From: Bifidobacterium coryneforme
GTDB taxonomy: Bacteria > Actinomycetota > Actinomycetes > Actinomycetales > Bifidobacteriaceae
Length of the DNA stretch: 64,000 nt
Reading direction: 5' to 3'
Assembly: GCF_000737865.1 (NCBI RefSeq)
Contig: NZ_CP007287.1
Location: 978,872-1,042,871 of the forward strand
The notes under the pieces: generated by a model
Database searches by the model: none
What the model saw: only the letters and a program-made list of their open reading frames with translations
What the model was told of the DNA's origin: nothing
Shown: positions 54,174-64,000 of the stretch, piece after piece
Layout: every line of letters starts with the position of its first letter
How positions within the stretch are numbered: position 1 is the stretch's first letter
Made by a program: the position numbers and the translations under genes

Positions 54174-55673
54174 TCAGACATCCTGCGCCACGCGGAGCTT
54201 GATGTTGATGACGGCCCGGGTTCCCCCATCGCGTCGGGGCTCCCAACGGACCGTACCTCCAAAGTCGTTGGTAACGAAGGTGTTGATGATCTGCGTGCCC
54301 AGACCGGACCCGCTGGACTTGGCCCTGCCCTCGTCGGACTCGGTGCTGTAACCGTTGCCATCGTCCTCGACGACCACATTCAGGTTGTTGCCGCCCCTTC
54401 CCACGGAAATCGTGATATGGCCCTCCGTGCGCCCCTCGAACCCATGCTCGACGGCATTGTTGACCAGCTCGGTCAGGACCAGGGAGAGTGGAGTGGCATC
54501 CTGGGCAGGCATCATGCCGAACTTGCCTACGTATGAGATGGAGATGTGCTGGTCGCTCGTAGTGGCCAGATCGACACTCATCTTGAGGAGGTTGGATATG
54601 ACCTTGTCGAAGTCCACAATCTCATCAGCGGTCTGGCTGAGCCCCTCATGAACCACGGCGATGGTCTGCACACGGCGCTGGGCCTCCTCCAGCTCCTTTC
54701 GGACCTCATCGGACTTGGTTCGCCGGGCCTGAAGCCTCAACAAGGCCGAAACAGCCTGTAGGTTGTTCTTGACCCTGTGGTGGATTTCCGAGATGGTCGC
54801 GTCCTTGGTCTGAAGTTCCTTCTCACGCCTGCGCAACTCGGTCACATCTCTGCACAGGACGATGGACCCAATCCTGCCGTGCCGCCCGTAAAGAGGGAGG
54901 GAACGCATGGAAACAGCCGAACCGTTGGCGTCCAGCTCCGAGTCCACTGCGGCCTTACCGCTCAGCACCAGGGGCAGCGAATCGGGGACGGGATCGTTCT
55001 TATGCAGGAGGGAGGTACCGATTTCACTCAGATACTGCCCTGTCATGGTGTCGACGGATCCAAGCCTACGGAAACAGCTGATGGCATTCGGTGAGGCGTA
55101 TCGGACTATACCCCCGGCCGTCAGCACAAAGAACCCGTCCGCAACCCTGGCGTTATGGCGTTGGTTGAGGACCGAGTCCGAATAGGGGAACTCCCCCCGG
55201 GTTATCATCTCGAAGAGTTCCTTGCCGGCGTTGATGCTCTCACTCTCGTACCGCCCGTTGGACTCCCTGGTGGCCATGTTGGTCTCCCGGACCACCAGTC
55301 CCAGGGTTTTCCCCTTGTGACGGATGGGGGCATAGACATCGCAGACCGTGGCCTTGCCGAAAGTGCTCAGTTTATTCGAACGCAGCACCCCCTTGGATTT
55401 CATGGCCTGCTCCAGCTCCTCCTGCCGATCCTCAGGAGGCACAGTGCCGACAACGTCCTCTGTTCGCAAGGACATGACCGTGGACGGTCTGCACTGTTCG
55501 GCCACCTTGAATGTACCGCCCTTGGTCCGCAGTACAAGCAGGAGGTCGGCAAAGCTCAAATCGGCAATAACCTGCCAGTCCGCCACCAGATGGTGGAGCC
55601 ACTCCCGATCCTCCTCGTCGCAATCATCACATGAAGCCAGAATCTCCGAAAAATCAGCCATATCCAACATCAT
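54174..55673 (-). CDS. pdtaS: Sensor histidine kinase, PdtaS-type (GAF/PAS, HisKA_2)
   Basis: Cytosolic sensor kinase of the HWE/HisKA_2 class. The 499-residue product has an N-terminal GAF-like region (about 30-160), a PAS domain (about 180-285, VADGFFVLTAGGIVRYASPNA), the phosphorylation motif EIHHRVKNNLQAVSALL (near 295-311) and a HATPase_c domain with LTELVNNAVEHG and GSGLGTQI. This layout is that of PdtaS, which phosphorylates the ANTAR regulator PdtaR; that partner is at 23703-24320. I start at ATG 55673 after AGAGG; the frame is open further up but overlaps the hemolysin-III gene region. Confidence 0.88.
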   Translation of the reverse strand: MMLDMADFSEILASCDDCDEEDREWLHHLVADWQVIADLSFADLLLVLRTKGGTFKVAEQCRPSTVMSLRTEDVVGTVPPEDRQEELEQAMKSKGVLRSNKLSTFGKATVCDVYAPIRHKGKTLGLVVRETNMATRESNGRYESESINAGKELFEMITRGEFPYSDSVLNQRHNARVADGFFVLTAGGIVRYASPNAISCFRRLGSVDTMTGQYLSEIGTSLLHKNDPVPDSLPLVLSGKAAVDSELDANGSAVSMRSLPLYGRHGRIGSIVLCRDVTELRRREKELQTKDATISEIHHRVKNNLQAVSALLRLQARRTKSDEVRKELEEAQRRVQTIAVVHEGLSQTADEIVDFDKVISNLLKMSVDLATTSDQHISISYVGKFGMMPAQDATPLSLVLTELVNNAVEHGFEGRTEGHITISVGRGGNNLNVVVEDDGNGYSTESDEGRAKSSGSGLGTQIINTFVTNDFGGTVRWEPRRDGGTRAVINIKLRVAQDV

Positions 55674-55840
55674 AGCCTCTGACCTCAGCGACCCACGCAG
55701 GTCTTCTCCAGGCAAGACGGCCCCGCTTATGACACCCTGGAAAGCAGGTATGGGGGTAGGCTGGATTGCAGCCGTCACAGCCGGAGACGAACCTGGACCA
55801 GCCAGGCGACCCGGGTTCGCAATACTCTTGAAGGAGACCC

Positions 55841-56782
55841 ATGGCAGGCAAGGCAACAAGGGATCAGCAACGCGGGTCCACCCCGGTCTCCGAATCATCG
55901 AACCCCGAACAGAACCCCGACCTGGACCTCAGAAGGAGCAAACGCCGCCAGGAGCTGATATATCTGCGCAAGGATGCTGATCTGGCCCACGAGGCACACA
56001 TGCAGGCCAAGGCGGATGCCATACGAGCAAAAGGCAGGGAAAAGGCGGCCAGAATCATGGCCAAGGCCGAAGCCAAGGCTGCCAAAATCGAGGGATTCCC
56101 AAGCGAGGAGATTGAGCGGAAGGTCAGACTGGATGTTCACGGCCGCCCCAAGCCCCTCCTGCGAGGCTGGATCCATGCCGTTGCCGCTCCTCTGGCGCTG
56201 GCGGCCGGCATCGTCCTGATCTGCCTGGGCCGGGGCCTGCCCATGAAACTGGCCTGCACCGTCTTCATGGCCTCTTCACTGGCCCTTTTTGGCAATTCCG
56301 CCCTCTACCATCTGGGCGATTGGTCACCAGCAGTCACCGATGTCCTGCGACGGTTTGACCACGTCAATATCTTCCTCCTGATTGCAGGCACCTATACTCC
56401 CGTCGCCTTTGCCTTGGACACCTTCTGGAGGCGGACCATCATCATTGGCATGTGGTCGGCAACCCTGGTCGCCATGGTGGTCCACGTTTTCTGGATCAAT
56501 GCCCCTCGCTGGCTGTACACCCTTGTCTACGTGGTTTTCGGAGTTTCGGGGGTCTTCTTCCTGGGACTCTTCTGGCAGTCCCCTGTCGCCGGACCTCCCG
56601 TAGTCTGGTTGATTGTAGCTGGGGGCGCGGCCTACATCCTGGGAGCCATTGCCTACGGTCTGCGTCGACCTGACCCCTGGCCCCGCGTTTTCGGGTTCCA
56701 TGAGATATTCCACTGCGGAACCGTCATCGGGTACGTCTGTCACACCGTAGCCATCTTCCTGGTGGTCTGTAACCTGCGCTAA
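55841..56782 (+). CDS. Hemolysin III / PAQR-family membrane protein with charged N-terminus
   Basis: Integral membrane protein of the YqfA/HlyIII (CREST) family. After about 100 residues of Lys/Ala/Glu/Arg-rich, probably coiled-coil cytosolic sequence, it has seven transmembrane helices (about 110-310) with the family residues: SALYHLGDWS (His/Ser near 155), FDHVNIFLLIAGTYTP (Asp/His) and a final HEIFHCGTVIGYVCH. Such proteins are putative metal-dependent lipid hydrolases or channels; haemolysis itself is rarely shown. ATG 55841 follows AAGGAG. The N-terminal extension is not found in typical 210-residue members. Confidence 0.87.
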   Translation: MAGKATRDQQRGSTPVSESSNPEQNPDLDLRRSKRRQELIYLRKDADLAHEAHMQAKADAIRAKGREKAARIMAKAEAKAAKIEGFPSEEIERKVRLDVHGRPKPLLRGWIHAVAAPLALAAGIVLICLGRGLPMKLACTVFMASSLALFGNSALYHLGDWSPAVTDVLRRFDHVNIFLLIAGTYTPVAFALDTFWRRTIIIGMWSATLVAMVVHVFWINAPRWLYTLVYVVFGVSGVFFLGLFWQSPVAGPPVVWLIVAGGAAYILGAIAYGLRRPDPWPRVFGFHEIFHCGTVIGYVCHTVAIFLVVCNLR

Positions 56783-56824
56783 GCCGTATGACCATCCGGT
56801 ATGGGATGGTCCGAGTCATAAGAA

Positions 56825-56854
56825 AGGCGCCCGGCTTAATCGGCCGAGGCGCCT
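56825..56854 (-). terminator. Hairpin terminator between hemolysin-III gene and greA
   Basis: AGGCGCC (56825-56831) pairs with GGCGCCT (56848-56854), extended inside by CGGC / GCCG. It separates the convergent genes; on the minus strand it is followed by TTTC. Confidence 0.6.
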
Positions 56855-56893
56855 GGATTCTTCCTTACAGGAGCGCTCCTCCCGGATTCCTCA

Positions 56894-57373
56894 CTATTTG
56901 AGAGGCTTGGCCTCCTTGACGGTAACCGAAATGTCCCTGCCGTTGGGAGCCTTGTAGCTGACCGTATTGCCCTCCTCGGCACCAAGAATGGCTGCTCCAA
57001 TCGGAGACTCGGGGCTGATTACGTCATACTCCGTGGCCACGGCCAGGTCACGGGATCCCAGAACGTAGACCATGTCGTTTCCGGCTATGGTCAGGGTCAC
57101 CAGGGAGCCGTTGCCCACCTTGCCGGACTTGGGAGCCTTGAGAATCTGTGAGTTACGGAGCTTGACGATCAGCTCGTTGATTCTGCCCTCGTTTTTCCCC
57201 TGCTCCTCACGGGCGGCCTGATAGCCGCCATTTTCACTCAAATCACCTTCGGCACGGGCTGCGGCGATTCGCTCGGTGATCTCATCTCGGTATTCACCCT
57301 GGCGGCGGTCCAGCTCCTCCTTCAGCTTGTCATAGGCGGCTTGTGTCAGCAGAATCGTTTTTTCCTCAGCCAT
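56894..57373 (-). CDS. greA: Transcription elongation factor GreA
   Basis: Rescues backtracked RNA polymerase by stimulating cleavage of the transcript 3' end. The 159-residue product has the N-terminal coiled coil (TQAAYDKLKEELDRRQGEY and AAARAEGDLSENGGYQAAREE split by a turn, the latter with acidic tip residues D/E near 42-45) and the C-terminal FKBP-like domain ending SYKAPNGRDISVTVKEAKP. Start ATG 57373 follows AAGGAGGAGAC. The FKBP gene lies upstream on the same strand, behind its own terminator. Confidence 0.96.
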   Translation of the reverse strand: MAEEKTILLTQAAYDKLKEELDRRQGEYRDEITERIAAARAEGDLSENGGYQAAREEQGKNEGRINELIVKLRNSQILKAPKSGKVGNGSLVTLTIAGNDMVYVLGSRDLAVATEYDVISPESPIGAAILGAEEGNTVSYKAPNGRDISVTVKEAKPLK

Positions 57374-57435
57374 GGTCTCCTCCTTGTGTCGATTCGCTCT
57401 TCCGGTCCAACTCGTTCACCTATACGACCGGGATA

Positions 57436-57466
57436 TGGAAAAGGCGCCGGCCCTCACCGGCACCTT
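57436..57466 (-). terminator. Intrinsic terminator after the FKBP gene
   Basis: AAGGCGCCGG / CCGGCACCTT forms a 10-bp stem with one mismatch and a 6-base loop; on the minus strand it is followed by TTTTCC. Confidence 0.7.
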
Positions 57467-57478
57467 ACAGATTGATGG

Positions 57479-57886
57479 TCATCGAGTCGATATGATGTCG
57501 ATCACGAAGACCAGGGTGTCATCGCCCCCGATACCGGCCTGGGGAACACCCCTGCTGCCGTAACCGTATTCGGGCGGTATAGAAACCACCAGCCTGGAAC
57601 CCACGTTGTGGCCGGGAACACTCTGGTCCCAACCGCGAATAACCTGACCGACACCGATGCCGAAGCTTGCAGGCTGGTGACGCTCAAAGCTGGAATCGAA
57701 AACCTTGTCGGTTCCCCAGATAAGCCCGTGGTAGTTGACGGTAACCGTGTCGCCCTTCCTCACAACGGGGCCGTCACCCTCAACCAATTCCACGGTTCGC
57801 AGACCTTGGGGGGCCGCCCCCTGAAACTCAACCTCGGGTGTGGCACCAAAGACGGCATTCACCTTGGGCATGGACTGGTCACTCAT
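57479..57886 (-). CDS. FKBP-type peptidyl-prolyl cis-trans isomerase
   Basis: Protein-folding helper that isomerises X-Pro bonds. The 135-residue protein is a single FKBP domain: VTVNYHGLIWGTDKVFDSSF, GQVIRGWDQSVPGHNVGS and PPEYGYGSRG, including active-site Tyr, Asp and Trp positions. No signal peptide is visible, so it is cytosolic. Start ATG 57886 follows AAAGGAG. The first about 25 residues are family-specific and unstructured. Confidence 0.93.
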   Translation of the reverse strand: MSDQSMPKVNAVFGATPEVEFQGAAPQGLRTVELVEGDGPVVRKGDTVTVNYHGLIWGTDKVFDSSFERHQPASFGIGVGQVIRGWDQSVPGHNVGSRLVVSIPPEYGYGSRGVPQAGIGGDDTLVFVIDIISTR

Positions 57887-57987
57887 GACAACTCCTTTGG
57901 TTTTCGTCGCGTTCCAGAGTATCGGTTCACTGGTCTGGTCACAAGTCGATACGTTCGTCCACCTGGTCAACGAGACCTATCCGCTTG

Positions 57988-58070
57988 TGCCCCGGGTGGG
58001 AATCGAACCCACATGCCAGTACAGGCGGCGGATTTTAAGTCCGATGCGTCTACCATTTCGCCACCGGGGC
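57988..58070 (-). tRNA. tRNA-Leu(UAA)
   Basis: 83-base class II cloverleaf: acceptor GCCCCGG / CCGGGGC with discriminator A, anticodon loop CTTAAAA with TAA, a long variable arm, and T-arm GTGGG-TTCGATT-CCCAC. No CCA is encoded. Unlike the CAA tRNA at 24395, it has the expected long variable arm. Confidence 0.95.
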
Positions 58071-58132
58071 CAAGGACCCGTACCGTCATATCATAGCGCA
58101 CAGGCGGAACAGCCTCCGCGCAACCAGACCGG

Positions 58133-59140
58133 TCAAGAATGCAGGAGACTACGCCCGTAATCCAGAACCAGCCCGTCCAGGAGGCCGTGTTCGCTGGCAA
58201 TGTAGGCACCACCTGCCTGGACCGCTGGGCAGGCCTGGGATATCCGCTCAAGAAGACGGTCCCAGATCAATGCCCCGCCACCAATCACATCGATGCGGCC
58301 AGGGTGTATGGGACTGAGACCACGACGTTCCTGTCGGCTCATATGGAGCACTTCCTGGTTGGTTTGCCTGGCTTGGCTTACCGGTACGGCCACCCCATCA
58401 ACGCGTCGGGAATCGTACTCGGTGCAACCCAGAGCAAGGGCACTCATGGTGGTGACCGTTCCGGAGACCCCCACAAGCGTGCCTACCTCCGCAACGGGAA
58501 CAGTTTCGAATGCCCGATCGATGTGGCGGTCCACGTCCTCGACCGCCTGGTCAATCTGATCCTGGGTGGGCGGATCAGCGAGAAGATGGCGCTCGGTGAT
58601 CCGGACCGAACCGATGTTCATGGAGTATGAGGATCCGGCCCTGTCCACCGGTGATTGATTCCCATCGCCTCCGACGACCAGTTCTGTGGATCCTCCACCC
58701 AAATCGACCACCATGTAGGGGGCTTTGGGGGTAGTTGTGGTGCGAGGGGCCGATTCCAACACACTGATAGCCCCCAGGAAACTCAGTTCGGCCTCTTCGG
58801 TGCCGGAAATCACCTCGGGTCTGACACCGAGTATGGACTGTACTCCCTCTTCGAAATCGTTGCGGTTGGCCGCGTCTCTGGTGGCCGACGTGGCCACGAA
58901 ACGGATACCGTCCACCTTGTACGAATCTAGCTGGTCCGCGAAGAGCCGACAGGCCCGGTAGGCCCGCTCAAGTGCCTGGTCCGCGAAGCGGTGGTTCCTG
59001 TCAACGCCCTCCCCCAGCCGTATGACCTCCATGCTCCTGGGTGCCAGGAGATGCAAACCCTGTTCATCCACCCGCGCAATCAGCAGCCGGATGGAATTGG
59101 TACCACAATCGACACCGGCGACAGTCACCTGATCCGTCAT
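58133..59140 (-). CDS. Exopolyphosphatase / guanosine pentaphosphatase (Ppx/GppA)
   Basis: Sugar kinase/actin-fold phosphohydrolase acting on polyphosphate or pppGpp. The 335-residue protein has the phosphate-1 motif GVDCGTNSIRLLI (8-20), the catalytic-Glu segment VISGTEEAELSFLGA (near 125), and phosphate-2 motif VDLGGGSTELVVGG (near 155), with the C-terminal VIGGGALIWDRL. It has the short form typical of actinobacterial Ppx1-like proteins, without the HD domain of enterobacterial enzymes. ATG 59140 follows GGGGAGGAC. DUF501 lies upstream on the same strand, the usual actinobacterial order (eno, ftsB, DUF501, ppx). Confidence 0.9.
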   Translation of the reverse strand: MTDQVTVAGVDCGTNSIRLLIARVDEQGLHLLAPRSMEVIRLGEGVDRNHRFADQALERAYRACRLFADQLDSYKVDGIRFVATSATRDAANRNDFEEGVQSILGVRPEVISGTEEAELSFLGAISVLESAPRTTTTPKAPYMVVDLGGGSTELVVGGDGNQSPVDRAGSSYSMNIGSVRITERHLLADPPTQDQIDQAVEDVDRHIDRAFETVPVAEVGTLVGVSGTVTTMSALALGCTEYDSRRVDGVAVPVSQARQTNQEVLHMSRQERRGLSPIHPGRIDVIGGGALIWDRLLERISQACPAVQAGGAYIASEHGLLDGLVLDYGRSLLHS

Positions 59141-59210
59141 TTGTCCTCCCCTATTTCCGTATGCCGCCCTGCACACAGCATCCTGACCGCTCCGATGGAC
59201 GCTATCCTGC

Positions 59211-59822
59211 TCATTCCTGCTCCAAGTCCGTTCCCCAGGGTCGGGCGCACCTGCAGACCATGGGGTCGAAGGCCGGCCTGATCATGGACAGGACCCGATC
59301 ACCCAGAGGATTGACACCGGCCCCCATGACGAGCGACTGCCCGGTCAGTGCATGAAGGCACTTTACCCTGGTCGGCATCCCGCCGGCCGAGATTTTGCGG
59401 ATATGCTCCTCGCTGTCGCCAAGCCTGAGCGCCAGGGCATGGCGGAAGTCCAGATAGGTCTGATGCGCTTGGCGATATAGCCGTGCCAGGTCCTCATCAT
59501 CGGCCAGGTCCTGGTTGAAATCGTTCATGATACCGTTGGCCTCCAAGTGGGAGACCTCTTTGACGGCCTCTGGAGAGGTCAGATACGCCGTTGTGGGGAA
59601 GGGGGTCCCGTCTGGCAGAAGTGGCCTGGTCACGACGGCCAGGGGGTTGCCACAGGCACACCGCGCGCCAACGGCCACCATTCCACGAGGGTAGCGACCC
59701 AACTGGCTTTGAACCCCGGCAATCTCCTCTTCGGTTGCAGGTTGTGCCAGGATGCTGTCCACCAGGATCTCCATGGCCTCGTTCGATCCGGCCTGGACTG
59801 CTCCCACTCTCTCATCCTGCAT
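59211..59822 (-). CDS. DUF501 family protein
   Basis: 203-residue protein of the DUF501 family, found mainly in actinobacteria next to ppx, ftsB and eno. It has conserved RCACGNP (near 54-60), LPDGTPFPTTAYLT, MPTRVKCLHAL and VCRCARPW segments; the cysteine pairs suggest a metal site. No enzymatic role is known. The start ATG 59822 has its GGAG rather far upstream; ATG at residue 17 is an alternative. It belongs to the eno-ftsB-DUF501-ppx run. Confidence 0.85.
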   Translation of the reverse strand: MQDERVGAVQAGSNEAMEILVDSILAQPATEEEIAGVQSQLGRYPRGMVAVGARCACGNPLAVVTRPLLPDGTPFPTTAYLTSPEAVKEVSHLEANGIMNDFNQDLADDEDLARLYRQAHQTYLDFRHALALRLGDSEEHIRKISAGGMPTRVKCLHALTGQSLVMGAGVNPLGDRVLSMIRPAFDPMVCRCARPWGTDLEQE

Positions 59823-60037
59823 CAGTACTCATGCTCCTTATATGTCCGAATATCCGTAAAGTCGGGAAGGCCGAGACCTCACCCTGTTCTGTAGGGTCCA
59901 GCATGGGACCGTTATGCAATCAGGCCAGACTCCTGAGCATAGGAACCTGGTTGCGGGGCGTCTATCGCCACCGCTCTTCAAGTTCCTTCTATCAGCAGGA
60001 ATTCCGGACCGCTGGCCGACGGTACGCCTACCGCTGC

Positions 60038-60643
60038 CTATTCACTGTCCTCATCCCACTCTTCGCTGTTCGGAGGAATGGATGAATCCTGCCCGTCCTG
60101 ATTGGAATTCTGCCCGACCTGGCCCTGGGACCTGGACTGCCCCGGAGCGGTCACCCCCTGGGCAGACGCAAGAGCATCAGGTCTCTGGTCGGCCTTCTTG
60201 AACGAGTATGCCATTTCCTGATACCAGGGCAGGGTGTTCTTGCGTGGGGCCTGAATACCCTTGTTGGTCTTGGCGCTCTGGTCATCCTGGCCGGTCACGG
60301 CTTCGGGATGAAGAACCCTGATGGCCTGTTCTCCTGGAAAGATGAATCCGAGGCGCTCCCTGGCCTGGGCTGTGACGTAGGCCTGGTCATTCCATCGCTG
60401 AATCTGGTTCTCCAGGTTCTGTTTCCTGGCCACCAACTGAGCTTCCTGGTTTTTCAGACCGTTCAGTTCGGACAGGTTGATGGCATAGGAGTGGAATGTG
60501 GCGGCAAGATGAATCAGCCCCAGGGCCATGATGATGAGAGCCAGAAAGAAGGATATGGGACCGGCCGAGCTGCGACTGGTCCGCTTCCTGTCATTCTGAG
60601 TGCCTGCGCCTTTTCGGGAGGACTTGGTTGAGTTCTTGGCCAT
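60038..60643 (-). CDS. FtsB/DivIC-like septum formation protein
   Basis: Bitopic membrane protein of the divisome. The 201-residue product has a basic cytosolic start, one transmembrane helix (about 30-50), a coiled coil (about 55-85, LSELNGLKNQEAQLVARKQ) and the DivIC motif AQARERLGFIFPGE (near 93-106). A long Gln/Ser/Asp-rich, acidic C-terminal tail follows, as in actinobacterial homologues. FtsB-type proteins link FtsQ to FtsL and regulate septal peptidoglycan synthesis. It follows eno, the conserved actinobacterial order. Confidence 0.85.
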   Translation of the reverse strand: MAKNSTKSSRKGAGTQNDRKRTSRSSAGPISFFLALIIMALGLIHLAATFHSYAINLSELNGLKNQEAQLVARKQNLENQIQRWNDQAYVTAQARERLGFIFPGEQAIRVLHPEAVTGQDDQSAKTNKGIQAPRKNTLPWYQEMAYSFKKADQRPDALASAQGVTAPGQSRSQGQVGQNSNQDGQDSSIPPNSEEWDEDSE

Positions 60644-60655
60644 ACCTATAAAAAT

Positions 60656-60687
60656 ACCCGTGGCAGCCGACTCGGGCCGCCACGGGT
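60656..60687 (-). terminator. Intrinsic terminator after eno
   Basis: ACCCGTGGC (60656-60664) pairs with GCCACGGGT (60679-60687); on the minus strand it is followed by ATTTTTATA. It lies between eno and the ftsB-like gene. Confidence 0.8.
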
Positions 60688-60739
60688 TTCAAGGTGTCAC
60701 GTTCCGGCCAGAACAGCCGAAACCTGGGACCCTGCTCTA

Positions 60740-62124
<1,385 letters not shown>

Positions 62125-62126
62125 GC

Positions 62127-64000
62127 TCACAACTCTTCGTGGTGCCATGCCAGGTCATCCAGAAGCTGGTCAACCCATTCCACCATTTGGCCGGAATCCA
62201 TCGGCCCCGATCCCAGGGACCCTGCGAACGGGGCGGGAACCAGCAGCGTGCTGGTGACAGGTCGGTATTGGCATCCCTTGTAGATACGCTCCATCCTCGA
62301 CTGCAACGACTCAGGCAGATTCAGGGGTCTGACCCGGACACGCCCACCCTGGGTGGCAATCTCCGCGATGCCCAACTTCCGAGCCTTGGCCCGAAGCCGG
62401 GCAATGGCGAAGAGGGTGTCGAACTCGGCGGGCGGTTGACCGTATCGGTCGGTCAGTTCCTCATGGAGATCCTGAAGGTCCTGGTCGTTACGGGCCGACG
62501 CCAACTTCCTATAAGCCTCAAGACGGAGCTTGTCGGAGTCTATGTAGTCCACCGGAACCGAGGCCTCGATGGGCAGGTCGATGCTGACGTTGACCGATGG
62601 GGCAGCCTGTGGTTCCTTATACTCCTCAACGGCCTGGGAGACCATCCGGACGTATAGGTCGAACCCGACCCCCTCGATGTGCCCCGACTGCTCATCACCC
62701 AGGAGGTTACCCGTTCCGCGCAACTCCAGGTCCTTCATGGCCACATCGTATCCTGAACCCAAAGCCGTGCTCTGGGCGATGGTGGCCAAACGGTCATGAG
62801 CTGTCTGGGTCATGGGCTTGCTGGGATCATAGAGGAAGTAGGCGTAGGCGCGCTCACGGCCCCGGCCCACCCTGCCACGCAGCTGGTGCAGCTGAGAGAG
62901 GCCGAACCTATCAGCCCTGTCTACAATCAGGGTGTTGGCGTTGGGTATATCCAGACCGGTCTCGACGATGGTGGTGCAGACCAGGACGTCGATGTCGCGG
63001 CGCCAGAAGTCCTGGATGATTCCATCCAACTGCTTCTCCCCCATCTTGCCGTGGGCCACACCGACCCTGGCTTCAGGGACCAGTTCCTGGACCTTGGCTG
63101 ACACCTTGCCGATATCCTCAACCCGGTTGTGGATGTAGAAGACCTGCCCACCGCGCAGGAGCTCACGACGGACGGCAGCCGTGACCTGGGCATCCTCATA
63201 GGCCCCGACGTAGGTCAGGACCGGCAGCCGGTCCTCAGGAGGCGTGGCGAGGGTGGACATCTCCCTGATTCCGGTCACTGCCATCTCCAAGGTACGGGGT
63301 ATGGGGGTGGCGGAGAGGGAGAGAACATCGACGTTGGTCCTGATTGCCTTCAGGGTCTCCTTGTCTTCAACCCCGAAGCGTTGCTCCTCGTCGATGATCA
63401 TCAGCCCAAGGTCCTTGAACCGGATCTTGGGGTTGAGGAGCTTGTGGGTGCCGATAACCACGTCGACACTCCCGTCGGCCAGTCCCGCCATGGTGGCCTG
63501 GTTCTCCTTGGCGGTCTGGAAGCGGCTCATGGCTGCTACATTGACCGGGAATCCCTCGAAGCGGTCGACGAAGGTCTGGTGGTGCTGCTGAACCAGAAGA
63601 GTGGTCGGCACAAGAACCACGACCTGTTTGGAGTCCTGGACCGCCTTGAAGGCAGCCCTGATGGCAATCTCGGTCTTCCCGAAACCCACGTCACCACATA
63701 TCAAGCGGTCCATCGGCACCGGGCGTTCCATGTCGGCCTTGACCTCATCGATGGTGGTCAGCTGATCGGGGGTCTCCTGGAAGGGGAAGGCATCCTCAAG
63801 TTCCTTCTGCCAGGGTGTATCCGGGCTGAAGGCAAATCCCTTGGTTCGCTGGCGCGCGGAATAGAGCTTGACCAGGCCCTGGGCTATCTGGTGAACGTGC
63901 TTCCGCGCCTTGGCCTTGGTGGCCGACCAGTCCGAACCGCCGAGCTTGTTGAGCTTCGGTATCTCTGCACCGATGTACTTGCTGACCTGATCCAGCTGGT
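62127..64000 (-). CDS. mfd: Transcription-repair coupling factor, C-terminal part
   Basis: Removes RNA polymerase stalled at DNA lesions and recruits UvrA. About 624 codons are visible; the N-terminus lies beyond the right edge. Present are part of the RNAP-interaction region, the RecG-like helicase domains with Walker [25 protein letters not shown] box, [12 protein letters not shown] and [16 protein letters not shown], and the C-terminal TRCF domain ending in HHEEL. Met at 63731 is only the first internal Met; the frame is open to the window edge with Mfd sequence ([20 protein letters not shown]). It is upstream of eno on the same strand. Confidence 0.95.
   Translation of the reverse strand, partial: QLDQVSKYIGAEIPKLNKLGGSDWSATKAKARKHVHQIAQGLVKLYSARQRTKGFAFSPDTPWQKELEDAFPFQETPDQLTTIDEVKADMERPVPMDRLICGDVGFGKTEIAIRAAFKAVQDSKQVVVLVPTTLLVQQHHQTFVDRFEGFPVNVAAMSRFQTAKENQATMAGLADGSVDVVIGTHKLLNPKIRFKDLGLMIIDEEQRFGVEDKETLKAIRTNVDVLSLSATPIPRTLEMAVTGIREMSTLATPPEDRLPVLTYVGAYEDAQVTAAVRRELLRGGQVFYIHNRVEDIGKVSAKVQELVPEARVGVAHGKMGEKQLDGIIQDFWRRDIDVLVCTTIVETGLDIPNANTLIVDRADRFGLSQLHQLRGRVGRGRERAYAYFLYDPSKPMTQTAHDRLATIAQSTALGSGYDVAMKDLELRGTGNLLGDEQSGHIEGVGFDLYVRMVSQAVEEYKEPQAAPSVNVSIDLPIEASVPVDYIDSDKLRLEAYRKLASARNDQDLQDLHEELTDRYGQPPAEFDTLFAIARLRAKARKLGIAEIATQGGRVRVRPLNLPESLQSRMERIYKGCQYRPVTSTLLVPAPFAGSLGSGPMDSGQMVEWVDQLLDDLAWHHEEL

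Noticed and set aside
59823-60037. Possible small gene between DUF501 and the ftsB-like gene
   Set aside because: Frames there are short, lack ribosome sites and show no family resemblance; the spacer probably carries the DUF501-ppx promoter.

Overview
The window is chromosomal DNA from a high-GC actinobacterium, almost certainly a Bifidobacterium. The strongest sign is a full-length xylulose-5-P/fructose-6-P phosphoketolase (xfp) followed directly by pta and ackA, which together form the energy-yielding end of the bifid shunt. WhiB and CarD regulators, a PdtaS/PdtaR-type pair with an ANTAR output, DUF5719 and DUF501 proteins and Gram-positive-type LexA boxes agree with this. The species cannot be fixed from the sequence alone. 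I see no prophage, insertion sequence, integrase, CRISPR array, rRNA operon or replication origin; this is mostly housekeeping core genome.

Layout. 1-4.4 kb: 5' part of rpsD, a purine/pyrimidine permease, and a secreted CAP-domain wall protein broken by an in-frame stop and a lost start codon. 4.5-10.2 kb: pcrA helicase, a LEA-like repeat protein, then purine salvage (xpt) facing guaA. 10.6-16.5 kb: xfp, pta, ackA. 16.6-24.5 kb, mostly minus strand: pdtaR, polA, a NIF3 protein, a NUDIX hydrolase, aroA and a HisN-like phosphatase, with tRNA-Pro(UGG) and a tRNA with anticodon CAA. 24.6-33.5 kb: a second NUDIX protein, pyk, terC, uvrB, coaE, rpsA, folD. 33.8-41.8 kb: a Zn/Mn-type ABC transporter without a binding protein, ispF, carD, a two-component system, an SOS-controlled umuDC operon and a ComF protein. 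41.9-54.1 kb, cell-envelope block: a HAD hydrolase, a zincin-like protein, DUF5719, a large membrane glycosyltransferase, a WhiB2-like protein, two LCP ligases, an EccC-like FtsK/SpoIIIE ATPase and a WhiB1-like protein. 54.2-64 kb: the PdtaS-like kinase, a hemolysin-III protein, greA, an FKBP, tRNA-Leu(UAA), ppx, DUF501, an FtsB-like protein, eno and the C-terminal part of mfd.

How it fits together. Two glycolytic genes, pyk and eno, each carry a LacI-family palindrome the same distance (9 bp) upstream of a predicted -35 element, which suggests common control of lower glycolysis. Two near-identical LexA boxes link umuDC and uvrB into an SOS response; the uvrB box lies inside the coaE reading frame. 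The kinase of the ANTAR system (54.2 kb) and its probable response regulator (23.7 kb) are about 30 kb apart. The envelope block combines glycan synthesis, attachment of polymers to peptidoglycan and WhiB redox regulators.

No clearly new multi-gene system was found. The most unusual items are the orphan EccC-like ATPase, the UmuD homologue with a long C-terminal tail, the decayed CAP-domain adhesin, and several unexplained palindromes at promoters or start codons.
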